64,000 nt of DNA from Chlamydoabsidia padenii (Eukaryota > Mucoromycota > Mucoromycetes > Mucorales > Cunninghamellaceae): positions 157,010-221,009 of the forward strand of contig JAIWND010000041.1 of assembly GCA_025330725.1 (NCBI GenBank), read 5' to 3'. Under the pieces are notes generated by a model. That model did no database searches and was not told the origin of the DNA. It saw only the letters and a list, made by a program, of their open reading frames with translations. Position 1 is the first letter of the stretch. Each line of letters opens with the position of its first letter. This document shows, one piece after another, positions 1 through 9,784 of this stretch. The position numbers and the translations under genes are program-made.

Positions 1-434
1 CAATTTGACAATCGCGAAGATTTTTGTCTGCTGCAAGGTGTTGAAGTTGGGCATTGGGGTAAGCGTTGGAAATTTCTTGGAGCATTGCCATCATGCTATC
101 GACCTGTTTTCACACTTATCATCCATCGTTTTTGGTATGCGTTCCTTGTCTTGTCCACTTGATCCTTCCATAATCAATGATTTGTTGTGAAAACTTTGGC
201 AAGTTTGCTCCACACGAGCACGATGTTACTGAAGACGTAATAATTCCTTTGTTACTTGTTGCTTATCATTGTTCTTTGGTCATATACTGCAAGGAAATAG
301 GTTGTCATGTTCCCGAACTACTTGAAAGACTTTTTTGCGGTGTTCAAAGTCAAATTTGATAGGGACAACTTCCTCGGCATGGTCATGTATTTTTCTGCTG
401 CTTAGGCCAAAGGATTCAGAGAAATCTTTGCAAC
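1..434 (-). mobile_element. Degenerate internal region of an LTR retrotransposon
   Basis: No intact gene. The minus strand carries short broken coding stretches that run leftward from an LTR-B fragment beginning at 435. One reads roughly EEVVPIKFDFEHRKKVFQVV; its pattern (EF/KF, R, HNLF/HDNLF) resembles the minus-strand peptide beside the LTR-B copy at 32640, which ends in QRHNLF. The shared peptide next to the same LTR end suggests both are remnants of one retrotransposon internal region. Which protein it was (Gag or other) cannot be told. The reading frame changes and stops repeatedly, so it is dead. Confidence 0.35.
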
Positions 435-490
435 TGTCGTATTCCAATAGGGAATCAGTAACAATTGTGCTAGCTGTTGGAATAATGTGG
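435..490 (+). repeat. Partial LTR-B fragment
   Basis: Starting with TGTCGTATTC, about 55 bases match the end of the LTR found in full at 32640-32866 and, in the opposite orientation, at 47596-47825 and 55427-55655 (shared words: ACAATTGTGCTA, TTGGAATA). The rest of the LTR is missing, so this is a truncated or diverged copy. Confidence 0.55.
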
Positions 491-583
491 CTGTCTTTCT
501 GGACTGGAAAAAAATGTCAAGTCGGTGACTTTTCCCGCTGTATCCAAAATGAAAAAATCCCTGTTAAACCGTCCCACAAATAC

Positions 584-868
584 TGTCGTATACGGCAGTA
601 GTTTATTTTTATTTTTATTTTTTATTGAAGTGATTGATCTCGAAGTGAGCAATCAAGTCAAGTTTTTATTTTTATTTTTTCAGGAACCATACAAGTATAT
701 CCGTATGGTAACACAGTAGTTGAAGATGATCACATTCGGACTACGAATGTGGGGGCTTAACTAATGGGACAAACACTTATTAGAGATAGAAAAACAGTAA
801 CAGACTTTTTTTCTTCTTCACTTGAATAAACAAGCTCATTACGTCTCGTAATCACGTCCCACATCACA
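584..868 (-). repeat. Solo LTR, family A, copy 1 (285 bp)
   Basis: The element starts TGTCGTATACGGCAG and ends CCCACATCACA (TG...CA termini) and is flanked by the 5-bp direct repeat AATAC (579-583 and 869-873). TG/CA ends with 5-bp target duplications are the signature of an LTR retrotransposon, and with no internal region this is a solo LTR left by LTR-LTR recombination. An inverted near-identical copy lies at 44525-44810. I assign the minus strand because, read that way, the 3' end ATACGACA matches the 3' end of the LTR-B family. Confidence 0.85.
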
Positions 869-873
869 AATAC

Positions 874-2649
874 AACAAATGGGATAGAAAGCTACTATTC
901 TTTGCTGTACCAAAACATCATGAAACAGAAAGGATGGTAACCAACATCGAGGTAAATCAGTCACAATCTAGGTATTAGTTAATTATGCATTTAAATAACA
1001 AGTATTGCTATTCGGTAGTACCTTTTGAACATCATGGGAAACGACAAGCGTAGTCTGAAAAAGTATGCAGAAGGCTACTCGCTCCACTATAAAACCAAAA
1101 CACCAAATAAAAAGAATAAAAAAAGACCATCAAAAAGCTAAAATACGTCAATGATGGTGAGGCTCCTGCCCTTGAGTTTATAACTTTGAAGACTGGTAAA
1201 AATGATTACATGGTTTCTTATGAATGACAAGATAGACCAACATACATTTTCAAATCCCAATTCATGCAAGGTAAAAGTTCAAACTCCTATATTTTTTAGT
1301 CCAAAAACCTTGATAAAGTAATCGTTTTGAGTGATTATGCAATTTTGCCATTTGAAAAAAAAAGTAAATTCAACTCAGAAAAAAATAACAAAGTTTTGCT
1401 TTAGTGCCCCAGCATTTCGACCTGGAAGATTGCACCCTTTTTGCAAGGCAATGCGATAAACTGAACAAGCTACTCCCAAACCGAAACAACTCTTGCTTCA
1501 TCGATTAAATTATTGAAGTTTTGCCTCGTTTGGTGCTGCAATTCACCTTTATCAGCTCGCCAAATGCAGACGGTGACAAGAATTTTAATTTTTTGTAACA
1601 AGTTTCCAAGTTCTTTAGGGAACACACATTCGCCCAAGCATTGGAAATTTCAAGAAAACATATCTGGAAGTGTGGGGACTTTAAAGAAGGACTGATGGCT
1701 GATTTTTGGGATCTTCTTCATTTTCTTTTTGATCCTTCGTCTCATCCACTGCAAGCTATGTTTTGTATCACTACAGATCGATCAACCTATGACCCATATA
1801 TCAACTTGATCAAAGATTTGATGTTGTCTTTTGATCAACTTGTAAGCGAATCCATCCAAAGAATAATCATGCCTGGTAGCTCCTTTACACGCCTTCCGGA
1901 GTTTCTTTTGTTGTCCGATCCCTTGCATGAAAATGATGGAATCGACTATCCTCGTTACTTCGACATCCGATCGCCTTTCTTTGTGTTGTGTGGTCATATT
2001 TGCGTAGCATCAAAGAAAGGATTGCATTTCTTCTCATACTTTTGAGGTGATGATACCACTGATTACAGAGTCGATAACCTGTGTGAAACTCTGAAAGTTT
2101 GCCCTTATCACTTTGACCTGGCCGGTAAAAAATCAAACACTGCAATGACCATACAAAAAATCTTAAGTACCGCTGCCTCTGTCTCTGATCATGCCAACAT
2201 TACTGCCTTTCACGATGCTTCTATTTGGGCTCCAGATATTACTGCTTTCACAAATTCAACCTTTACACCATCTTCTACGTCATCAACCTCGGTCATGAAC
2301 TTGCGCAATATATTGAACTGAATCAAACGACTGCTCCTCCCACTTGATTAGCTATAGTTATCTACATCTACTAATTTTTTTCTTTTATCCATTTACTTTC
2401 TTTTATCCATTTCCTTAATATATCAATAAATACTCAGGTCACCCACGCCGCTTCATTTAGTGTGAAAATTTCAGTCCGTTTGAAAGGATTAATGCAGAAG
2501 TGACAGTTGTGAAACAATTTGCAAAAGCCGATACTTTCTCCCAATTCAATCACTCAGAGGGGGCTTGTCGGTAGTTGAATTTAGAGCATATTTTGTTTGA
2601 CACGGACCAAAAACAAACGATTGACCCGACCCACCTTGTTACATTCAAA
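874..2649. other. Repeat-derived debris, no gene resolved
   Basis: Contains short broken reading frames with no intact gene. Around 1140-1230 the plus strand reads an open stretch with the peptide NDGEAPALEFITLKTGKND, which then hits stops; around 1641-2045 there is a 134-codon open frame I do not recognise. From about 2130 to 2320 another Ser/Thr-rich stretch is open. These look like remains of transposon proteins. The last 200 bases before 2650 presumably hold the PIH1 promoter, but I see no specific motif. Confidence 0.4.
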
Positions 2650-3566
2650 ATGCAATCCATTACAAAACAATTATTCAATCTTCCGCCCGAATCCTCTGAA
2701 ACTGCCGTTACCATAAGGCCTCAGCCAGGATACTCTTATAAGACTACGATCGAAAGCCGTAGGGGAAAGTCGTCAACCTATAATATAGGAACAAAAGTTT
2801 ACATCAACATTTGTCATTCTGATAGTCTACCTGCTCCAAAAATAGCTTCTGAGGATGAGATTCAACAAGCGTTAATGGCTGTCCCCGGAGCAACTTATCA
2901 AACGCCTCTAAGTTTAGGAAAACCACGGCAACAACTACTCGATGAGGATGAGGATACGTTGATTCTGGATGCCTGTATTCATACACAACCTTTTATTCGG
3001 TCAGAACATGATTTGGATTTTCGTCTTTATATATTAGAGCTGGCAATGGAACATGCTGAAGAAGCTCTTTCGGTTGATTTGAGCCGACAATTTATAATAT
3101 TAAAAGTCGCTGCGAAGGGTGCACCAATACCAAAACGCACTCTCCTTCTACCTCCTGAATCTTCTTCTGCTGGGTCTAAAGTTGATGCCCTGCTCTTCCC
3201 TTCGCCTCAGGTAGCCACTTCCCCTCAAGTGTCAATGTCATCTTGGTATTGTCGGCCTTCGTTTAAAAAGGACGACGGTATTTTGATTATCATACTTGAA
3301 ATGCCAACATATACAGTATGCATCAATGTATAAAAAAGTATGATATATAGCTAACCTTTTTTTAATAGACACCCATACCACCGTGGAGTGTTCAAATAGA
3401 TTATTCGTGCCTAATGTTGAAAGGGGTGATGGACAAGGTGATTGATATAATGCTTCCTGAAACTATCGATGTAGTGTCAACAGCCAACCGTGTAGAATAC
3501 TATAAGAAAAGTGGACATCTTGTGATACACTTGATGATCGCCACTGTCCGAGAGAGATACATTTAG
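2650..3566 (+). CDS. PIH1: PIH1 domain protein (R2TP complex, PIH1D1/Nop17-like)
   Basis: Two exons, 2650-3315 and 3369-3566, joined by a 53-bp intron (donor GTATGC, branch CTAAC, acceptor AATAG) give 287 residues, close to human PIH1D1 (290). The N-terminal PIH domain shows the family core IRPQPGYSYKTT, then KVYINICHSDSLPAP (about residues 65-80) and TPLSLGKPR. The C-terminal CS-like domain, completed only by exon 2, contains IMLPETIDVVSTANR. The longer upstream open frame begins at a TTG, so I start at the first in-frame ATG. In known systems PIH1 is the adaptor of R2TP (Rvb1/Rvb2, Tah1, Pih1), which works with HSP90 to assemble snoRNPs, RNA polymerase II and PIKK kinases. Identification is from motif recognition; the splice is supported by phase and domain continuity. 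Confidence 0.88.
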
Positions 3567-3734
3567 ATGCATAGAAATAAAGCTGATCACTACGCGCAAG
3601 GGAGTTTGTAATACTTTGAATACAGTGATAAAAAATGGAAGGTCAGAAAAAAGAACTCCTTTATGCGTATAATTGACTTACGGCTTTAAACATCACGTAT
3701 TTTTGTTATACGGAATGGTGGACGAGAAAGCATC

Positions 3735-3970
3735 GCTGGCCTTGTGTTGTTTTTTGTTGGCGGCATGCCTAAAGAGAGCATGAATATTGCGGAAAGTATT
3801 CACGTCCCTTTGCCACACAGTATGACAGCTATTGCAACTAATACTTTATACAAAGGAGAAGGGTGTTCATCAGCAAGAGGCATGTTCGCCATATCCTTGC
3901 GACTACAACAAGAGAAGACTTGCGAAGTATTGTATTCATTCATGTCCATCAAGATCAGTCTTCCTTGATC
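3735..3970 (+). pseudogene. Degenerate coding fragment with SIHVPL peptide
   Basis: In the gap between PIH1 and the Tc1 element an open frame reads ...ESIHVPLPHSMTAIATNT... . A related but further decayed copy, SIHIPLSNSMTVVANQ, occurs at about 25110-25160, which shows this is a dispersed coding repeat and not random sequence. I do not recognise the protein. No start, splice structure or full-length copy can be seen. Confidence 0.35.
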
Positions 3971-4002
3971 TTCCGCCGTGTAATGTGCCGAGTAGAGATC
4001 TA

Positions 4003-4108
4003 CAGGTTTTTTCCATTAAAATTGAGGTTTTTGAAATTTATGATTCGGGTCTTTGAAATTTTATTTACAGCCTTTGACTTTTGATTTTATTCTGTTTGAC
4101 TAGTACTT
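4003..4108 (+). repeat. Left terminal inverted repeat of Tc1-type element
   Basis: Matches the reverse complement of 7606-7711 with roughly ten mismatches over 106 bases. Conserved blocks include AATTGAGGTTTTTGAAATTT and GATTCGGGTCTTTGAAATTT. It begins CAGG directly after the TA duplication. Confidence 0.9.
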
Positions 4109-4195
4109 CGGGCTGTTTGATAAGTGAAGATACAGTTCGTGATTTTTGAATAAATAATTATTGATCAAGTTTATTAATTAAATAAATAAATAAAA

Positions 4196-5788
4196 TTAAA
4201 GCATTTTCTCCATATTTAAACATCTGTCGAAAAATGATACAGAGTGTCTGATCCAACCTTCACAATCGGAAACAGTTACCAGTTTGGCAGCTTCATTTAT
4301 TCTTGGAATCAAAGTATCCTTCTCGGTAACCTCTCCCCTACGAACGTTCATTTTAATCTTGGACCACATTTCTTCGATAGGGTTGAGGAATGGAGAGTAT
4401 ACCGGAAGGTACATACACTTATAGCCACGAGAGGATATCAGCTTCTTGACGTCGTCGCTCTTGTGGATAGGGGCATTATCCATTACCAAATAACGGCCTT
4501 TCAAATCATGCTTGTCCAGCTCGTCCATAGTTTTCTCCAAAAACTGCAAGTAGTGAGATGTTCTTGTGCCAACACGACCATTTACGGAGTTGACACCAGT
4601 TTCAACCATGTTTATTTTTCTTTTTTTGTTGGAGACAACAGCAGAGGGCTTGCGAACCATCAAATTGACAATACCTAGCTCACACATGGCACCAATGATA
4701 CTGATAGATATTCCCCGTTGAGCAGCGACAATGGTCTTCGCAGGAGTGCCTTTTACAGAGCGACCAAAGGTTCTTTTGATATGAAGATTGAATCCTGCTT
4801 CGTCTATGAACACACAAGTTTTAAAATAGTCAAATTCTGGGGTGGCTTGCCATTGTAAAATTGTTTCTTTCCTTTTTTGCAGATTAATAGGATTGTTGCG
4901 GGCGGCAGGAAGCTTCTCCAACTTCTTCATTGTGAGTTTGCAATGCTTCTTCAAGTGTTTCGAGATTGCCGATATGGTGATTTCTAAACCAGGGAAAGCT
5001 TTCATCACCGCTTCTCTTGCCTCTTTCAATGTGGCTTCAGCATTTTCTTCATAAAAATCCAAAAAAAAGGCAGTGTGTTGGTTAAACAGTTTTTGATTGC
5101 CGTATTTTCGTTCCTTGGACTCAACTGGCTCGGTAGGGACTTCCACCTCGTCTTCATCAATTTCCATACACTCTTGTTTTCTTTTTTCTTCGATCAGGAG
5201 ACGTGCCTTGCGGACATAGTGCTGTGCAGTACTAACCACAATTCCGGTTTCCCAAGCAGCTTCTGCCGCAAACTTGTGTTCTTCGAAAACCAAACGAAAG
5301 AGCTCATTGACCTAGTATCAATTTCAAACAGCATAGTGTTAAAAAAAAAGAAAAAAAAAAGTAAGACTTGCCCGCTGTTCACTGTACTTGCGATACTGGC
5401 GCTTAACTATCTGTCTGGCATCGGGAATCATATCAAATGCTAATGGAGCGGTAGTTTTGGCAGATTTTTTCGCTGCTTTTGAGGGAGAGGTTCCGGTGTT
5501 GAGGTTTGTTGTCTCAGGCTGGAAATTGGACAAGGAAAAAAGTTGCTGTACCTCGTTATGGCGTTTACTCCATTCCATTTCTACAGTGTGGGCAAAATCG
5601 TCAAGAACTTCCCCTCTCTGAGAGCTATCTTCTGTTTGCATCATAACATCATCTTCCAAACCAGGAAAGGAGTCCGATACCAATTGACAGTGCTCGTCCA
5701 TTATAAATTGGGCAGGTTCAGTAATATCATTGATATGATTATCCGTGACTAAATCACAGTGTTCGTCCATTATAAACTTATTTGACAT
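4196..5788 (-). CDS. IS630/Tc1-type DDE transposase, two exons
   Basis: Exon 1 is 5788-5372 and exon 2 is 5311-4196, giving 510 residues. The 60-bp intron uses a GC donor (CGG|GCAAGT) and a TAG acceptor; the nearby GT alternative would create a stop, while the GC-AG splice gives the smooth junction YSEQR|VNELF. The N-terminal third has a duplicated FIMDEHC(D/Q)LV segment and a helix-turn-helix region (ETGIVVSTAQHYVRKA). The catalytic triad is visible as VFIDEAGF (D), YLVMDNAPIH (D) and NPIEEMW (E), with the usual D-D spacing and the short D-E interval of this superfamily. It would bind the element's inverted repeats and catalyse cut-and-paste at TA sites. No stop or frameshift is present. It sits inside the 4003-7711 element and is transcribed away from the accessory ORF. 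Confidence 0.9.
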
Positions 5789-5949
5789 TTTGTATGATTC
5801 GAAGAAATTAGGAAAGAAAAAAAAAGGCTAACGATATTTTATGATGTGTTTTTCATAATAATGCATCAAGTACTTGTCAAGAAAATGACATAATGCATCA
5901 AGTAGTTGTCAAGAAAATGACGTAAAATTGAAAGGTATTTCATTACCAA

Positions 5950-6440
5950 ATTAGTCTAGTGAGCATATTGAGCTCAATGAACGATATGAACTTTATGAGC
6001 ATAAGTAACACAATGAACGTAATGAGCGAAGTGAGCAAAGGGAGCCCAATGAACTTAAAACACAGACTGAACATTATGAACTCAATGAACTCAGCGAGCG
6101 GAATGAAGCTATTGAATGCTGTGAACGCTGTGAACAGAAGAAAAAACAGGCTAAAAGTTAATGAACATAATGAACATTTTAGTGAACATAATGAACACAA
6201 GGAGCAAAATTATGAACACAATGAGCGCAATGAACTTTATGAACATAAGTAACACAGTGAGCGTAATGAACACAATGAGCGCAATGAACTTTATGAACAT
6301 AAGTAACACAGTGAGCGTAATGAACACAATGAACAAAATGAACAAAATGAACAAAATGAACAAAATGAACAAAATGAACAAAATGAACAAAATGAACAAA
6401 ATGAACAAAATGAGCGCACTAAGCACACTGAGCATAGTGA
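5950..6440. repeat. TGAAC/TGAGC minisatellite
   Basis: The core, about 6319-6411, is roughly ten tandem copies of the 9-bp unit AATGAACAA. Upstream the same TGAAC and TGAGC words recur at 6-15 bp intervals, and a ~54-bp block (6231-6285) is repeated at 6285-6339. It lies between the divergent transposase and accessory ORF starts, where the promoters must be. Open frames across it (Met-Asn repeats, Phe-Ile-Leu repeats) are products of the repeat and not credible proteins. Confidence 0.8.
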
Positions 6441-6682
6441 GCATACTGCTTAGTAAGCACAGTGAACTGTACGGATTCGGCGTACCTTATGAAGTCATCA
6501 AACTGTTTTAGCACAAAAAAATATAAGTTTTTAAGCAATCTCAATGATACAATTTGTCAATATAACTTAAACGTTGTACAGTGATTGTCTTGGTTCGAAA
6601 TGTTTACATAAGTATCTTCCAATGAGGTCATTTCAATAGTTCAAAAAACTTTTAAATATGTTGTGGAGAGCTTTTTCAACTA

Positions 6683-7309
6683 ATGTCAACATTAAACATG
6701 TCAATCTTTCAATCTGTCACTAAATCACTTCCACGTAAAAAAAAGCAGCATTCTGAAAGGGAAATCAATGGACTCGATTACATGGACATCAACGAATATA
6801 CAGAAAATATCAGTAGTCATATGCAATCTTTTAAACTTCACGACCTAACATCAAACGACACAAGTAATGAGACAGACAAAAGTACTCACAATAACCTTGA
6901 TACACCACCTGTGATCAAAAAAAGGGGGAAATCCGCCACAAACCCCCCTCTAAGTGATCAGTCAAATTCATTGACCACTTGTGAAGCTATGGATTTATCG
7001 GATCCGACAAAATCGAAGCCAGCGACCCTCAAGGTTGTTAAAAGAAGAAAAACGTACACAAAAGATGATCGTCGTAATGTCCTTTATCTTTACTATGATA
7101 TGGGAATGAGCGTCAGGGAGATCAACTACGTAACCGGGATGTGCACCGGGTCTATTCAATACCGTATAAATAAAGTCAAGAAGAAATTCCCTACCAGGCG
7201 AAGAAACCAAGAAATCACTGATGAATCGATAGAGCACATGAAAGAGCTAGTTGCGCATAATGCAGACATTAATTTAAAAAAAGAATTTCGAGATTCAACC
7301 TCGCAATAA
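6683..7309 (+). CDS. DNA-binding-domain-only transposase paralogue
   Basis: An uninterrupted 208-codon ORF inside the Tc1 element, reading away from the transposase. Residues 1-120 are polar, with a basic stretch KVVKRRKTYTKDDRR. A helix-turn-helix segment follows (MSVREINYVTGMCTGSIQYR, about 135-155) and aligns by eye with the transposase segment ending TGIVVSTAQHYVRKA; the next helix (HNADINLKKEF) parallels the transposase's ENAEATLKEAR. It stops before any catalytic domain. Truncated transposase derivatives in other transposons can act as repressors (for example KP of the P element), so a regulatory role is possible, but this is inference. It could instead be a truncated second transposase. 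The ATG is the first in frame. Confidence 0.6.
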   Translation: MSTLNMSIFQSVTKSLPRKKKQHSEREINGLDYMDINEYTENISSHMQSFKLHDLTSNDTSNETDKSTHNNLDTPPVIKKRGKSATNPPLSDQSNSLTTCEAMDLSDPTKSKPATLKVVKRRKTYTKDDRRNVLYLYYDMGMSVREINYVTGMCTGSIQYRINKVKKKFPTRRRNQEITDESIEHMKELVAHNADINLKKEFRDSTSQ

Positions 7310-7605
7310 AACTTGTTTTTTTTAAAAAAAACTTCAAACTACTTGGAATCGAGTGGATACAAGTTTTCGAATTTTAAATAGCTACGTAAAATGTATTGAG
7401 TGAAACTCCCACTGAGACTTTTTAACTTGCTTGAATGACTTTGTTTCGATATCGAAAAATGTGCACTGCCTTCACGGCACTATAGGGCTTGCATGATTAC
7501 CCCTGATGAATGTCATTAGTCATTCGAAACCCGCTATTCGGCATGCCATCATGGATGCTAAAAAAAGAAGCTTTCTACACTAAGATGTTCATCTCAAAGG
7601 CAACA

Positions 7606-7711
7606 AAGTACTATTCAAACGGAGTAAAATTAAAAGTCAAAGGCTGTAAATAAAATTTCAAAGACCCGAATCACAAATTTCAAAAACCTCAATTTTTATG
7701 GAAAAAACCTG
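7606..7711 (-). repeat. Right terminal inverted repeat of Tc1-type element
   Basis: Reverse complement of 4003-4108 with few mismatches; ends ...AAAAAACCTG immediately before TA. Confidence 0.9.
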
Positions 7712-8190
7712 TAGTTGTATCACAAATTGTCAATGTATAAAAGACTAGTGTTATATCAAGAATTTAAAAATCGATATCTTTATTAAAATAATGGAATAAG
7801 ATATATATACTATACTATACTATACTAAAGAGAGTATGGTGAGGAAGAGTGGAAGAGGAGAAAGAGCAGGGTGAAAATAGGGAGAGAGGAATGATGTTAA
7901 CAAAAGTAGGTATCGGGGTTTCAAGTCTCCTTTTGTTTCATCACAGCCCGCTTCAATAAAGTCCTACATTTCGAGGCCAACCCTGTGATAGGTTTTCCAC
8001 GGTAAATAGAAGCGGAAAAAAGTAAGATTTAAGGTTTGTAGACTAACGTTGAACCGCCGCCCTTCCATTTGACTCACCGCACTTTTTGATAACCGAAAAC
8101 AAACTTACTTTACTCACGACAATATATTTTTAAAAAGCCGCCCTTCCCACTTTTTTTTTTCTTTCTTTCTTTTTCAATAAACTCAATACC
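7712..8190. other. Intergenic stretch upstream of Harbinger transposase
   Basis: No gene. A short TATAC pentamer run lies at about 7803-7830; its reverse complement resembles the TATAG tail of the decayed LINE at 35104-35140, so it may be the 3' tail of another minus-strand LINE remnant. Two GCCGCCCTTCC words (near 8055 and 8138) flank the likely promoter of the Harbinger gene. I could not find a convincing Harbinger terminal inverted repeat here. Confidence 0.4.
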
Positions 8191-9694
8191 ATGTCAATGA
8201 ATACTGTGGATAATCAAACGCTCTCACTTTTAGGTGAATTACATGAAATTGAAATGGCCTTTGCTTTTCACGAACGACAAGTAGACCTTAACGACGAAGG
8301 CCAACACCAACACCAGCAACCATTACAACTTCCTCGAACACGGCTACGACGTCCTCGCTTGGATATTCAACGATTCACCGACAGTAAAAGTAAAGAATTC
8401 TTTCGATTCACGCATAACGACGTAAGTGTCATACATGTGTACTTAACTGGTACTAATGAAATGTCTTTATGTTCTTTATTTTATGTAGATTCGTCGTATA
8501 TGTGTCGCAATGGACCTGCCCGAGACCATTGATGTAGGCGCTCCTGGTCGCCCCTTCAAGGTGACTCGTGAATTTGGACTGGCGGTTTTTTCGCGTCGCC
8601 TTGCCTTTCCTTCAAGTTTGGTGGACATCCGACATTTTTTTAACTTGTCAAGCTACTCGGCAGCATCTCTTATCACGACTGGGATGGTGTCGATGGTATT
8701 CCCGAAAATCAAGCACAGGATGAAGTTCAACACTCATCACATGCGCCCCGAAAACTTGGTCCGTTTTGCGGCCGCTATCAGGGCTACTGGTAAGGAGCAT
8801 AACTATAAAAATTGGACAAAATCACAATATACTAACAAGTCTTTGATTGTAACTAGGCGGTGAAGTCCGTGATGTCGTTGGTTTTATCGACGGCACTATG
8901 CAGCCAACATGCCGCCCTTATATGCGACAAGATGAACAACGCCTGATGTACAACGGATGGAAAGTAAGTGACAACAAGGTGGTGTATACTCAATAATGTT
9001 ACCTTTAACTTACTCTTTTATACGTATTCGACTAGCATTACCATTGCCTGAAGTACCAGGCCATCACGACGCCTGATGGTATCACTGTCAGCATGATGGG
9101 ATCTCTTCCAGGAACCCAACACGATGAACGGATCGCGAACGGCACAGGCACCAGGGAACTGCTGGAGCGGTACATCAGTGGGTTTGCCTTGTATGGCGAT
9201 CCTGCATATGTCCAATCCGCGGAATTGATCCGCCCATTTATCATTAACAGGGATGCCGAAACCGAAGAGGAAAGGAACGAACAAGGTAAGTGGGTTGATA
9301 GGTAGCAGACAATAGATAATAGTTTATAATGTATAGGGTATAGTTTAGTTATTATACAATATGAATAAAGGACATGCAATTTTAACACAACCATGTTATA
9401 CCACCTTTTCACTGTAGGAATCCGACAAGACATCAACAAGGCGATGGCTAGTCAACGTGTGGCTGTTGAATGGGAATTTGGAAAAACTTCCATCTTCTTC
9501 AGTCATATCAAGTTCAAGTATGCCATGCGTTTTCCTGTGCTTCTTTTGTGATTGCCACTTTCTTCAAAAACATTCACACCTGCCAGTATGGGTCCCCAGC
9601 AACAAGTCGCTTTCGTGTCTCACCGCCTTCTATTGAAGAATATATTGGAAGTGTGCTTAACCAAGGTGACTATGGAATTCCTGGTTTGGAATAA
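8191..9694 (+). pseudogene. PIF/Harbinger transposase with one frameshift
   Basis: Five exons with clean GT-AG introns: 8191-8421, 8489-8789, 8857-8963, 9036-9285 and 9418 onward. The joined protein has the DDE_Tnp_4 layout: VVGFIDGTMQPTCRP (first D), YNGWKHYHCLKYQAI after the exon 3/4 junction, ALYGDPAY (second D) and AVEWEFGKTS (E). The frame then meets TGA at about 9549, but a second frame continues the family's C-terminus (FVIATFFKNIHTCQYGS, ending at 9694), so a single frameshift lies near 9520-9540. Harbinger transposases need a second, Myb-like protein; one is encoded convergently at 9785-11055. The frameshift may be real or an assembly error. Confidence 0.8.
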
Positions 9695-9784
9695 ATGTTT
9701 ATGCAAGTACACTTGAACCCCACTCTTTTTTTTTTAAAAAAAAAATATGATAATAATAATAATAATAAAGGAACTTTTTATTAA

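Larger units (their letters stand above)
4003..7711. mobile_element. Complete Tc1/mariner-type transposon, two genes, 3.7 kb
   Basis: Both ends carry a 106-bp terminal inverted repeat beginning CAGGTTTTTTCCAT, flanked by the dinucleotide TA on each side (4001-4002, 7712-7713), the classic target duplication of Tc1/mariner elements. Inside are an intact spliced DDE transposase on the minus strand (4196-5788), a 208-codon DNA-binding ORF on the plus strand (6683-7309), and between their divergent starts an 890-bp region rich in iterated TGAAC/TGAGC words. Both repeats are nearly identical and the transposase has no stop or frameshift, so the copy is probably young and may be active. Confidence 0.9.

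Noticed and set aside
579..873. Family A repeat as a DNA transposon with 7-bp duplication
   Set aside because: Choosing TG...CA ends gives perfect 5-bp duplications at both copies and no inverted terminal repeat, so a solo LTR fits better.
5950..6440. Regular short repeats reminiscent of a CRISPR array
   Set aside because: Units are 9 bp and contiguous, with no unique spacers, in a eukaryotic transposon; it is a minisatellite.
6161..6511. 116-codon ORF rich in Met-Asn repeats
   Set aside because: It is only the translation of the AATGAACAA minisatellite; every frame of the repeat is open.
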